Source of the DNA: Bradyrhizobium sp. SZCCHNS1050
Lineage (GTDB): Bacteria > Pseudomonadota > Alphaproteobacteria > Rhizobiales > Xanthobacteraceae
Length of the DNA stretch: 64,000 bases
NCBI RefSeq assembly: GCF_032484785.1
Contig: NZ_JAUETR010000001.1
Location: 2,111,501 to 2,175,500 of the forward strand
Reading direction: 5' to 3'
The number at the start of each line of letters is the position of its first letter. The first letter of the stretch is position 1. Below are positions 37,430-45,218 of the stretch, one piece after another. Under the pieces are notes generated by a model. It saw only the letters and a list, made by a program, of their open reading frames with translations, had not been told where the DNA came from and ran no database searches. The translations under genes and the position numbers were made by a program.

Positions 37430-37618
37430 TCAGAAGCAGGCCTGCCAGCCGGCCGCGATGGTCTCGAAGAACACCGCGGTCCCGTACTGCACCCACATCG
37501 TCACGGCGCCGACGACGAGCCCGATCGCCGCGATCCCCGCCGCGAGGGCCGGAGCAGAGGCCGGACGCCGGGCTCGCGATGCGGACGGTATCTCTTGGGG
37601 CGCTGAAAGAGGCTGCAT
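37430..37618 (-). CDS. Small single-span membrane protein, unknown function
   Basis: A 62-residue frame starting at the ATG at 37618. A short polar N-terminus (MQPLSAPQEIPSASRARRP) is followed by a hydrophobic segment (ALAAGIAAIGLVVGAVTMWV) and the tail QYGTAVFFETIAAGWQACF. It ends 21 bases before the SCO gene on the same strand, so it may be a co-transcribed oxidase-assembly accessory. The ribosome site is weak and I do not recognise the family. The call rests on the membrane segment and position. Confidence 0.45.
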   Translation of the reverse strand: MQPLSAPQEIPSASRARRPASAPALAAGIAAIGLVVGAVTMWVQYGTAVFFETIAAGWQACF

Positions 37619-37748
37619 GATGGCGTACTCATCGGCCGGAGCCGGCCAAGCGGCCCACCCCTCTCGCTCCAGATAAGCCCCGCAGCCGGTCCAGGCAAGC
37701 GCCGCAGTCGGGCCGCGATCACCCGAAGCGACTAGTGCCTCAGTGTGA

Positions 37749-38273
37749 TCAATGGGAGGCAGAGGCCTTGGCGGCAGCCGGCGAGATGGTCGGTGCATTG
37801 GGCACGACGTGCGAGGAGGCCGGAGAGGACGCCTGGGCATCCATATAGCAGGGCTTGTACATTGCCTGCAGCTCCCTGCCCTTCAGGAAGATCATCCGGG
37901 GCGTCAGGCCGCCGCGCTGGGTGATCCAGCGGCGGATCGGCGAAGGGTACATCGAGTACAGCATCTGGGTCGCCTCGGGATTGGTGACGGCGCGGCCGTT
38001 GGCGCCGAAATCCCAGGCGGCGTGGAAGCCGAGATTGGCATGCGAGGTGACACAGATCTTCTCGTGCGGGATCGCCCCAAGCACGATGGTGCAGGCCGAT
38101 GCGCAGAGCCCGTCGATGATCACATACTCACCGGAGGATCGCAGGCCCTGGTACTTGTCGACATAGGTTCCGATCCGGCCACCGCGGTCATCGGCGATCC
38201 GGACCACGGCCTGGCTGGCGCCGACCCCCGACAGCAACAGAACGACCGCAAGCAATCCCGTCCAGAATTTCAT
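37749..38273 (-). CDS. Secreted ClpP-fold protein with CASAC motif (COG3904-like, short)
   Basis: A 174-residue protein with a signal peptide (FWTGLLAVVLLLSGVGASQA). The domain carries YVIIDGLCASACTIVLG with a serine between two cysteines, and a histidine in NLGFHAAWDFG 25 residues after that serine, the same spacing as in ClpP. TPRMIFLKGRELQAMYKPC follows, and the tail is Ala/Ser/Pro-rich. It is a shorter relative of the protein at 14086. A periplasmic hydrolase activity is plausible but not shown. The ATG at 38273 was chosen for the signal peptide. Confidence 0.65.
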   Translation of the reverse strand: MKFWTGLLAVVLLLSGVGASQAVVRIADDRGGRIGTYVDKYQGLRSSGEYVIIDGLCASACTIVLGAIPHEKICVTSHANLGFHAAWDFGANGRAVTNPEATQMLYSMYPSPIRRWITQRGGLTPRMIFLKGRELQAMYKPCYMDAQASSPASSHVVPNAPTISPAAAKASASH

Positions 38274-38986
38274 GTCGAGCCCCAGTGCAACCCGGCGAAA
38301 ACCGATCTGACCGACTTTGGCACGCTTCGTGTGATGCGCTTCTTGTGATGCTTGGACTGCGGTGGACCTTGCAATCACGACCCCATCCGCAGAACCGGAA
38401 CGCGAAAGCCAAATCCAAATCGCAAATGCAGCGTGTTTCGAGATCGTGTTTTTGTCCAGGAGAGCGCAGCTGCGAAAGCCAAATTCACCGCGAGTGTTGC
38501 AAGCCCGCTGCACCAATGAGTCGCTACCACCGAAAATGGACCAACGCTGGTTCCGGACATGGCGGTGGCGCCACGAGCAAGGCAGAGGCCCGGCATGATT
38601 CGCCCATCGGCGCGGCAGCGGCGTCACGGCGGCACAAACGACACTCCGGAGAAACCCGGGGCCGAGCTTCCGCGCGACACGCGCCCCGCTGCCCAGTGAC
38701 GGCGGGACGCTCGCCCGCTCATCGCCGGCCCAGGGGTGCTCGTGCGATCACGATCGCAGGTGCGGGCTTCCGCCAGCCCCGACGGCATGGCCGAAATCCG
38801 GAGATGCGACGGATGCAATCACAAGGTTGGACCGTTCGGCCGAGCCCTCGCGCCGCAAGCGGGCGCGGCAGGGTCTCTCCTCGCACCGCGCCGTCTGGAT
38901 CGGGAGATGGAGCGAGGTCGGGCCGATATCGCGCTGGCAGCCGGGGAGACGATCTGCCTCCCGATGCTTTCGCCGTCTGGACCGAA
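38274..38986. other. 713-base region without a convincing gene
   Basis: Several open frames cross this stretch on both strands, but their products are Arg/Ala/Gly-rich and lack recognisable domains, good ribosome sites or the GC3 pattern of neighbours. The first 230 bases are less GC-rich than the flanks. Two partial duplicates of GCGAAAGCCAAATCCAAATC / GCGAAAGCCAAATTCACC occur near 38401 and 38472. A frame near 38787-38990 (starting MAEIRRCDGCNH) is the most protein-like, but I cannot support it. It may hold a decayed gene or regulatory DNA for the leftward gene at 38273. Confidence 0.4.
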
Positions 38987-39346
38987 CTAATTATCGGGCA
39001 GCCGAATCCGTGCACCAAAGGTGACGAGCGGCGCATCGGCGGCGCCGAGCTGGATCTGCCGCTCCGGCACCTCCTGATAGCTGCCGTCTTCAATCTTTCT
39101 TAATTCATATTGCCAGACCGTTAACGTCTCGCCGCGCGCGAGCGCATCGCGGATGCGGCTGGCGCCGCGTCCCGGCAGCTTGACGAGGTCGTCGCGCATC
39201 ATGCCGATCATCGTCGGGCTCTCGCCGCGATGCAGCTCGAAGAACACCATGCGATTGGGCTTGTCCTGCGGCTTGAGCACGGTATCCGCCGTGAACAGCA
39301 CAAGACAGATTGCGACGGCAATCCACTTCCAAGTGTCGGACATCAT
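38987..39346 (-). CDS. Conserved-looking hypothetical protein with N-terminal membrane segment
   Basis: A 119-residue protein. The N-terminus (TWKWIAVAICLVLFTADTVL) is a membrane anchor or uncleaved signal. The remainder (RMVFFELHRGESPTMIGMMR, then DDLVKLPGRGASRIRDAL) is soluble with well-ordered composition and normal codon use. Two ATGs (39346, 39343) follow GGGGA; one at 39355 is also possible. The family is not recognised. It stands alone between a gene-poor stretch and a divergent NTF2-like gene. Confidence 0.6.
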   Translation of the reverse strand: MMSDTWKWIAVAICLVLFTADTVLKPQDKPNRMVFFELHRGESPTMIGMMRDDLVKLPGRGASRIRDALARGETLTVWQYELRKIEDGSYQEVPERQIQLGAADAPLVTFGARIRLPDN

Positions 39347-39511
39347 GAGACGCATTCCCCGCACCGCCTCTGCGCGTGGCGTAGCCCTCGCGCAAACGGG
39401 CGGCAACTTACAGTTCTGTCATTCCGGATGAGATGACGTTCGACGTAATCGATTCGCTGCGCGCCGGGCGCGATGATGGGCTCCTCATCGTTCACAACAT
39501 GGAGAGCACCA

Positions 39512-39877
39512 ATGACCAACCCGACCGAGATCGCCGAGAGCTACATCGCGCTGTGGAACGAACGCGATGCCGCGCAGCGCGGCGCATTGCTCGCACGTCA
39601 CTGGACCGCGGATGCGCTCTATGTCGACCCGCTGATGCGCGGCGAAGGACGCGATGCCGTGGACGGCCTGGTCGCGGGCGTGCAGCAGCGCTTTCCCGAC
39701 TTCCGCTTTCGCCTGATCGGCTCCGCGGACGGCCACGGTCGTCATCTCCGCTTTTCCTGGGAGCTCGGCCCCGAGAATGCGGAAGCCCCGATCCTGGGCA
39801 CGGATTTCGTCGAGCTGGCCGACGGCCGCATCCAGCGCGTCACCGGGTTTCTCGACAAGGTCCCGCAGGGCGCCTGA
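39512..39877 (+). CDS. NTF2-like / SnoaL-fold protein
   Basis: A 121-residue small-fold protein (EIAESYIALWNERDAAQRGA, then HWTADALYVDPLMRGEGRDA). A pocket-forming strand DFVELADGRIQRVTGFLD ends it, typical of the SnoaL/NTF2-like superfamily. GGAGAG precedes the ATG at 39512. No reaction can be assigned. It is different from the copy at 9096. It lies about 180 bases upstream of the acyl-CoA synthetase gene. Confidence 0.82.
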   Translation: MTNPTEIAESYIALWNERDAAQRGALLARHWTADALYVDPLMRGEGRDAVDGLVAGVQQRFPDFRFRLIGSADGHGRHLRFSWELGPENAEAPILGTDFVELADGRIQRVTGFLDKVPQGA

Positions 39878-40053
39878 CGGACGCCCCGATCCGCCCGACC
39901 TCCCACAGCGGGGTCGGCCTGCCGCGATTGCCGGGCTCCCATGCGCAGACGCACGATCTGTCTCGTGGTGATTGCGCTACGTCAACGTCGGACCCGGTCC
40001 GCCGCTGCAGAGCTTCTGCTTCGCGACGGAGTTCAGGATCGCCGGAGACGGGC

Positions 40054-41919
40054 GTGCAGCACTCAAATCCCATCGATGATCACGCCATGGCGGCCGACAC
40101 GCTGGCCGGTATCACCACCTTGCCCGAACTCTGGCGCTGGCGCGTCGAACGGAGCCCGGACAAGCAGGCCTACCGACATTTCGACGCAGGAAGCGGCCGA
40201 TGGGCGAGCTTCTGCTGGCGCGAGATCGATCTCGTCGTCGAGCGATGGCGGCGAGCGCTCGCGGCCGAGGGCTTCGCCCAGGGGGAGCGTGTCGCCATCC
40301 TGATGCCGAACGGGATCGCGCATCTCGCCATTGACCAGGCCGCGCTCTCGCTCGGCCTGGTGCCGGTGCCGATGCATGCCGTCGATAATGCCGACAGCAT
40401 CGCCTACATCCTCGCCGATTCCGGTGCCCGGCTGCTGCTGGTCGATTCGGACACACGCTGGGATGAGATCGCAGCGGTCGGCGAGGCCCTGCCCGACCTG
40501 GGGCGGATCGTCTGCGCCGACCGGCAAACGACCCCGCCGACCGGCGATCCGCGCCTCGTCGATCTGGAGGCGTGGTTGAAGGCGGCCGGCGATGCCACGC
40601 CTCCCGGCACCCGGATCGCCATCGCGCCGCACGACCTCGCCGCCATCGTCTACACCTCGGGCACGACGGGCCGACCCAAGGGTGTGATGCTGTCGCACGA
40701 CAACGTCGTTTCCAACCTCAAGGCCATTCATCAGCGGCTGGCGGCCGATACCGACGACGTATTCCTGTCGTTCCTGCCGCTGTCACACACGTTCGAGCGC
40801 ACCGCGGGCTACTACTACCCGATCGCCATCGGCGCCTGCGTCGCCTATGCGCGCTCGGTGAAGCAGCTGTCCGAAGATCTGGTGGAGGTCCGTCCGACCA
40901 TCCTGATCTCCGTGCCGCGCATCTATGAGCGCATCTACTCGGTCATCATGCATCACCGCGCGATCGCAAACCCGCTGGAACGGGTGCTGCTCGACCTGAC
41001 CATCGCGATCGGCGGCCGTCGCTTCGATGCGCAGCATGGGCGCGGGACGAGACTCTCGGCGTTCGACCGTATCGCGTGGCCGCTGCTGCAACGCCTGGTC
41101 GCCGCCAAGGTACTGGCTCGATTCGGCGGACGGCTGCACGTCGCCGTCAGCGGCGGCGCCCCGATCGCCGAGCCGGTGGTGCGGCTGTTCCTGGCGCTCG
41201 GGCTCGAGGTGCTGCAGGGCTACGGCATGACCGAGACATCGCCCGTCGTCAGCGTCAACACGCCTGACGACAACGACCCGCGCACCGTCGGCCGCGCCCT
41301 GCCGGGCATCGAGGTGCGCATCGGCGACAATGACGAGTTGATGGTGCGCGGCCCAAACGTGATGCTCGGCTATTGGCACCGGCCGGAGGAGACCGCGCGC
41401 ACCAGGGAAGCCGACGGCTGGCTGCACACCGGCGACCAGGCCCGCATCGACAGCGGACGCATCACCATCACCGGTCGGATCAAGGACATCCTCGTCACCT
41501 CGACCGGCGAGAAGATTGCGCCCGCCGATCTGGAAACCGCGATCCTGACCGATCCGCTGTTCGAGCAGGCCATCGTGATCGGCGAGAACCGGCCGTTCCT
41601 GACCGCGATCGTCGTGCTCAACGCCAAGGGCTGGGCTGAGCAGCAGGCGAGGCTCGCGGCGCACGGCCAGCGCGGCACCGAGGCCGAAGCGGCCTCTCTG
41701 CTGCGCCACATTGCGCGAGCCGCGAAGGCCTATCCGTCCTACGCGACGCCGAAGGCGGTGCATTGGACCTTGGAGCCGTGGACCGTGCAGGAAGGCCTGA
41801 TCACGCCGACGTTGAAGAACAAGCGTCCGGCGATCGAGCGGAGCTTTGCGAAGGAAATCGAGGCGATCTATGCAAAACGCCCGTCAGCTTCGCGGCCGTC
41901 GGCTATCGTACGAAGCTGA
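40054..41919 (+). CDS. AMP-dependent acyl-CoA synthetase (long-chain type)
   Basis: A 621-residue adenylate-forming enzyme that activates a carboxylic acid with ATP and links it to CoA. Motifs in order: the phosphate loop IVYTSGTTGRPKGVMLSH, LSFLPLSHTFERTAGYYYPI, GYGMTETSPVVSVNTP, GWLHTGDQARIDSGRITITG and GRIKDILVTSTGEKIAP with the C-terminal hinge. The pattern fits the FadD15/long-chain group (AMP-binding plus extended C-terminus). I place the start at a GTG (40054) after GGAG; the ATG at 40087 is the alternative. The substrate chain length is unknown. Confidence 0.88.
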   Translation: MQHSNPIDDHAMAADTLAGITTLPELWRWRVERSPDKQAYRHFDAGSGRWASFCWREIDLVVERWRRALAAEGFAQGERVAILMPNGIAHLAIDQAALSLGLVPVPMHAVDNADSIAYILADSGARLLLVDSDTRWDEIAAVGEALPDLGRIVCADRQTTPPTGDPRLVDLEAWLKAAGDATPPGTRIAIAPHDLAAIVYTSGTTGRPKGVMLSHDNVVSNLKAIHQRLAADTDDVFLSFLPLSHTFERTAGYYYPIAIGACVAYARSVKQLSEDLVEVRPTILISVPRIYERIYSVIMHHRAIANPLERVLLDLTIAIGGRRFDAQHGRGTRLSAFDRIAWPLLQRLVAAKVLARFGGRLHVAVSGGAPIAEPVVRLFLALGLEVLQGYGMTETSPVVSVNTPDDNDPRTVGRALPGIEVRIGDNDELMVRGPNVMLGYWHRPEETARTREADGWLHTGDQARIDSGRITITGRIKDILVTSTGEKIAPADLETAILTDPLFEQAIVIGENRPFLTAIVVLNAKGWAEQQARLAAHGQRGTEAEAASLLRHIARAAKAYPSYATPKAVHWTLEPWTVQEGLITPTLKNKRPAIERSFAKEIEAIYAKRPSASRPSAIVRS

Positions 41920-41953
41920 TCTTGCAGGGCACCGCAGCAGGACATTGCGGCAT

Positions 41954-42027
41954 TGGAGCGGGCGAAGGGAATCGAACCCTCGTATGCAGCTTGGGAAGCT
42001 GCCGTTCTACCATTGAACTACGCCCGC
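41954..42027 (-). tRNA. tRNA-Gly (anticodon CCC), CCA encoded
   Basis: Read on the minus strand, the molecule begins GCGGGCG at 42027 and ends CGCCCGC-T-CCA at 41954, giving a perfect seven-pair acceptor stem. The D arm is GTTC/GAAC. The anticodon stem GCAGC/GCTGC holds the loop TTCCCAA (anticodon CCC). The T arm is GAGGG-TTCGATT-CCCTT. It reads the glycine codon GGG. The remaining flanks (41920-41953, 42028-42257) contain no gene. Confidence 0.95.
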
Positions 42028-42257
42028 GCTCGCCAATGCTTAGCCGAGACCATGCGTTTCGCCAAGCGGCTTGTTGCCGCGAGACCGCCAAGGCCCCGGA
42101 GGGCAGACGCAAGAGTTCTACCACCGGCCTGATCTCCCGATCGTGATCGGCCGCAACCGCAGGCTCCGGAACGGATCGGGCCGATCGCGCTTTTGCCCGT
42201 TGGAAGCGGCGCCTCTCCCTGTTTCGCCACGCCGTGAAGGTCCTGGGAGCTCACATC

Positions 42258-42677
42258 ATGCAAAGCCACAGCCCCGCGTCTCAGACCGCCCCCTCGAAAG
42301 CCCTCGCCGTGATGTCGGGTCCGTCGGCGCTCGACCTTTACACCCTCGGCTGCGGTCTGTTCCTGGCCGTCGCGCCCTGGCTGTTCGGCTTCGTCGGCAG
42401 CGTCGGCCGCATCAACGCTGAGTTGGCGGGGGCTGCCGTCATCGTGCTCTCGCTCGGCGGCCTTCTTGCGTTTGCCGATTGGGAGGAGTGGCTGAAGGTC
42501 GCGCTTGGAGTGTGGCTGGTTGCAGCCCCATGGCTGCTCGGATTCGTGCATACGTCGGCGATGCATGTCAGCATCGCCATCGGGATCACCGTGACCTTCC
42601 TGAGCCTGCTCGAACTGTGGCTTGCGCATGATCCCGATTTCGCCGGCGATAGGCCTGTATCGGTGAGCCGGCCGTAG
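42258..42677 (+). CDS. SPW-repeat membrane protein
   Basis: A 139-residue inner-membrane protein with four hydrophobic segments in two repeats. The first repeat holds GLFLAVAPWLFGFVGSVGR and the second LGVWLVAAPWLLGFVHTSAM, both with the APWL...GF core of SPW-repeat proteins. The ATG at 42258 follows GGGAG. The function is unknown. It is transcribed away from the tRNA. Confidence 0.85.
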   Translation: MQSHSPASQTAPSKALAVMSGPSALDLYTLGCGLFLAVAPWLFGFVGSVGRINAELAGAAVIVLSLGGLLAFADWEEWLKVALGVWLVAAPWLLGFVHTSAMHVSIAIGITVTFLSLLELWLAHDPDFAGDRPVSVSRP

Positions 42678-42831
42678 CGGCTCTGGTCGATCGCGCCTCG
42701 CCTGCGTGCGGCGCCGCATTCCGCGATCGCAATGCCGATGACAGAGATCGCAGACAGCGATCGCAACGGCACGCTTGACAACCATCACCCAAATCAGGGC
42801 AAACCCGCCCCGGTCAGGTCACGCTGTTAAC

Positions 42832-42847
42832 ACTTTGTAAACAAAGT
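42832..42847. promoter_or_regulatory. 16-base AT-rich palindrome upstream of ogt
   Basis: ACTTTGT-AA-ACAAAGT is a perfect dyad 53 bases before the ogt start, in an otherwise GC-rich gap. It looks like an operator for an unidentified regulator. The loop is too short and no T-run follows, so a terminator is unlikely. Confidence 0.4.
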
Positions 42848-42900
42848 TGATGCGGGCGATCGTGACGATGATATGATGTGGTGTGGGTTGGGGTGGCGTC

Positions 42901-43473
42901 ATGGGGCGTGGGTATACGATCTTTGATACGGCCCTCGGCCGTTGCGGCATTGCGTGGAGCGATGTCGGAATCACCGGCGTACAATTGCCGGAAGCACGGG
43001 AAATCGAGACGCGGCGGCGCCTGTTTCGTCAGTTTCCCGACGCACGGGAGCAGCGCCCGTGTTCGAATACTGAACTCGCCATCGAAGGCATCGCGGCCAT
43101 GCTGCGCGGGCAGGACGTCGACTTCTCCGACGTTGCGCTCGACCTCGACGGCGTCACGCCGTTCAACCAGCGCGTCTATGATTGCATTCGCGCCATTCCG
43201 CGCGGCGAGACGCGCACCGCCGACGCGATCGCAGACGAACTGCACGTTCCCAAGGCGCTAAATTCGATCGCGCAGGCGCTGAGTAGGAATGCGCTCGTGC
43301 TGATCGTTCCCTGTCACCGCGTGCGTGACATCGGCAACGGACTCGACAAGCCGTCGCCCAACAGCGGCATCGTCTCCAAGCGTCGGCTGCTGTCGCTCGA
43401 AGGCGCAAAGCCTCATGCGGGCCTGACGTTGTTCGACGCGTTTCTCGCCATCGACAGGCCGCGCGCATTGTAA
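42901..43473 (+). CDS. ogt: Methylated-DNA--protein-cysteine methyltransferase
   Basis: A 190-residue suicide repair protein that moves alkyl groups from O6-methylguanine to its own cysteine. The C-terminal DNA-binding domain has TPFNQRVYDCIRAIPRGETR and the active site LVLIVPCHRVRDIGNGLDKP; here Val-Pro-Cys-His-Arg is intact with the asparagine-hinge region altered. The N-terminal ribonuclease-like domain (TIFDTALGRCGIAWSDVGI) is present. An AraC-type regulator follows on the same strand after about 80 bases. Confidence 0.88.
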   Translation: MGRGYTIFDTALGRCGIAWSDVGITGVQLPEAREIETRRRLFRQFPDAREQRPCSNTELAIEGIAAMLRGQDVDFSDVALDLDGVTPFNQRVYDCIRAIPRGETRTADAIADELHVPKALNSIAQALSRNALVLIVPCHRVRDIGNGLDKPSPNSGIVSKRRLLSLEGAKPHAGLTLFDAFLAIDRPRAL

Positions 43474-43550
43474 GCCCGCCTTCGCGCGTCGCGCGATATT
43501 ATCTCGCACGACGCCCTCCTCTTTCCGCCGCAATGCGCTAGATTTACAGG

Positions 43551-44390
43551 ATGACCACCACCATCCTGTTCGAAAGCCGCGACGTCACCGTGTCCGAGTT
43601 CCGCTGTGCAGCGGTCCCTGGCGAGCGTCCCTATGTCGAGCAGTATGCCGGCTACTCGCTGTCCTATGTGCGCAAGGGCAGCTTCGGCTGCCGGCACCGC
43701 GGCCGCTTCTTCGAGCTGGTCACCGGCTCGCTGCTGGTGGGCCATCCCGGCGATGAGTTCATGTGCACGCACGATCACGTCTGCGGCGACGAATGCCTGT
43801 CATTCTTCTTCGATGATGCGCTCATCGACGAGATCGGCTGCGACAGCCAGGCCTGGCGGGCTGGCGCGATGCCGCCGCTGCCGGAGCTCATGGTCCTCGG
43901 TGAGCTCGCGCAGGCCGTCGCCGCGCGCGAGCAGGACCTCGGTCTGGACGAGGTTGGACAGATCATCGCCAGCCGCTTCGTCGCGACCGCCACGGGCCGG
44001 CAGGAACGGGCGGCGACGCCGAGCCTGCGCGATCGCCGGCGCGCGGTGGAGAGCGCATTGTGGATAGACGACAATGCGGAGCGCGACATCGACCTGGCGG
44101 CTGCGGCGCACGAAGCCGGCGTCAGCCCGTTCCATTTCCTGCGGCTGTTCGCGGCGACGATCGGCGTGACGCCGCATCAATATCTGATCCGCTCCCGCTT
44201 GCGGCGCGCCGCGCGGCGTCTCAGCGAGGAGGACACGCCGGTCACCACCATCGCCTATGATTCGGGCTTTGCCGATCTGTCGAATTTCACCCGCACCTTC
44301 GCGCGCGCTGCCGGCGTGTCGCCGGCGAAGTTTCGCAAGGTCTCCCGCGGCGAGCGCAAGATTCTCCAAGACCATCTGAGCCGCCATTGA
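43551..44390 (+). CDS. AraC-family transcriptional regulator
   Basis: A 279-residue regulator. The C-terminal 100 residues hold the double helix-turn-helix ([20 protein letters not shown], then [20 protein letters not shown] and the [20 protein letters not shown] signature). The N-terminal domain ([20 protein letters not shown], and [19 protein letters not shown]) is a cupin-like effector domain rich in His and Cys, which might sense a metal or redox state. It is co-directional with ogt and a VOC/SRPBCC pair; targets are unknown. Confidence 0.86.
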   Translation: MTTTILFESRDVTVSEFRCAAVPGERPYVEQYAGYSLSYVRKGSFGCRHRGRFFELVTGSLLVGHPGDEFMCTHDHVCGDECLSFFFDDALIDEIGCDSQAWRAGAMPPLPELMVLGELAQAVAAREQDLGLDEVGQIIASRFVATATGRQERAATPSLRDRRRAVESALWIDDNAERDIDLAAAAHEAGVSPFHFLRLFAATIGVTPHQYLIRSRLRRAARRLSEEDTPVTTIAYDSGFADLSNFTRTFARAAGVSPAKFRKVSRGERKILQDHLSRH

Positions 44391-44442
44391 TTGGATGATC
44401 CCAGCGCGTGCGGCAGCCGCATGCGAAGCATGGAGATCATCG

Positions 44443-44802
44443 ATGTACGATCATATCGGCCTCAAGGTCGGCAATCTGGACGCCAGCGTCCGCTTCTACA
44501 CATCGGCGCTGGCGCCGCTCGGCCACATCCTCTGCTCCAAGGACGAGGCGTCGGCGGGCATCGGCCCGAAGGGGGAGCCGGCGCTGTGGCTGTATGTCGA
44601 CAAGGGCGCCAGCAAGGGCGCCGCCCATATCGCGTTCCGCGCCCAGGACCACGCGGCCGTCGCCAGATTCCACAGCGAGGGGCTGAAGGCCGGCGGCAGC
44701 GACAATGGCGGCGCCGGGCCGCGCGCGGACTACAGTCCGACCTACTACGCCGCCTTCCTGATCGATCCCGACGGCAACAACATCGAAGCCGTGTGTCCGT
44801 GA
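44443..44802 (+). CDS. VOC-family (glyoxalase/bleomycin-resistance-like) protein
   Basis: A 119-residue single VOC domain. It starts MYDHIGLKVGNLDASVRFYT, with the first metal-site histidine. HIAFRAQDHAAVARFHSE and AAFLIDPDGNNIEAVCP carry the second-half ligands. The substrate is unknown; such proteins are often lyases or dioxygenase-like enzymes. It is followed ten bases later by an SRPBCC protein, so the two are probably co-transcribed. Confidence 0.87.
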   Translation: MYDHIGLKVGNLDASVRFYTSALAPLGHILCSKDEASAGIGPKGEPALWLYVDKGASKGAAHIAFRAQDHAAVARFHSEGLKAGGSDNGGAGPRADYSPTYYAAFLIDPDGNNIEAVCP

Positions 44803-44812
44803 GGTCAAGCCC

Positions 44813-45214
44813 ATGGCATCCATCCAGAAGGACATTCCGATCGCAGCCCCGGCGGGTGCAGTGTGGGACGCAGTGCGGGATTTCGGCGCTGTTCATACCA
44901 GGGTGGCGCCCGGCTTCGTCACCGGCACCACGCTCGACGGCGACGTCCGCATTGTCAGCTTCGCCAACGGCAGCGTGGTGCGCGAGCAGCTGGTCGACTG
45001 CAACGATCAACGCCGGCGCCTCGTCTATGCCATCAAGAACGAACGCATCAGCCAGCACAGTGCGTCGTTTCAGATCATCCCGGAAGGAGAGGAGCGCTGC
45101 CGGGTGATCTGGACCACCGACGTGCTGCCGCACGAGATCGCGCCCTATATCGATCAGCAGATGGAGCTCGGCGCGCGCGCGATGCAGGACACGTTGGGCA
45201 GGCTGCGCGGATAG
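44813..45214 (+). CDS. SRPBCC-family (polyketide cyclase/START-like) protein
   Basis: A 133-residue protein of the helix-grip fold. ASIQKDIPIAAPAGAVWDAV opens it, RDFGAVHTRVAPGFVTGTTL follows, and the long C-terminal helix ends IDQQMELGARAMQDTLGRL. It binds a hydrophobic ligand or acts on it; the role is unknown. It ends four bases before the stop of the convergent MATE gene. Confidence 0.85.
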   Translation: MASIQKDIPIAAPAGAVWDAVRDFGAVHTRVAPGFVTGTTLDGDVRIVSFANGSVVREQLVDCNDQRRRLVYAIKNERISQHSASFQIIPEGEERCRVIWTTDVLPHEIAPYIDQQMELGARAMQDTLGRLRG

Positions 45215-45218
45215 CGGC

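Noticed and set aside
38285..39103. A 272-residue plus-strand open frame in the gene-poor stretch
   Set aside because: No ribosome site, extreme Arg/Gly/Ser content, and it overlaps the better supported minus-strand gene at 38987.
42883..44390. An Ada-type adaptive response operon
   Set aside because: The AraC protein has no methyl-accepting cysteine domain of Ada, and the adjacent Ogt is a separate protein; only proximity is seen.
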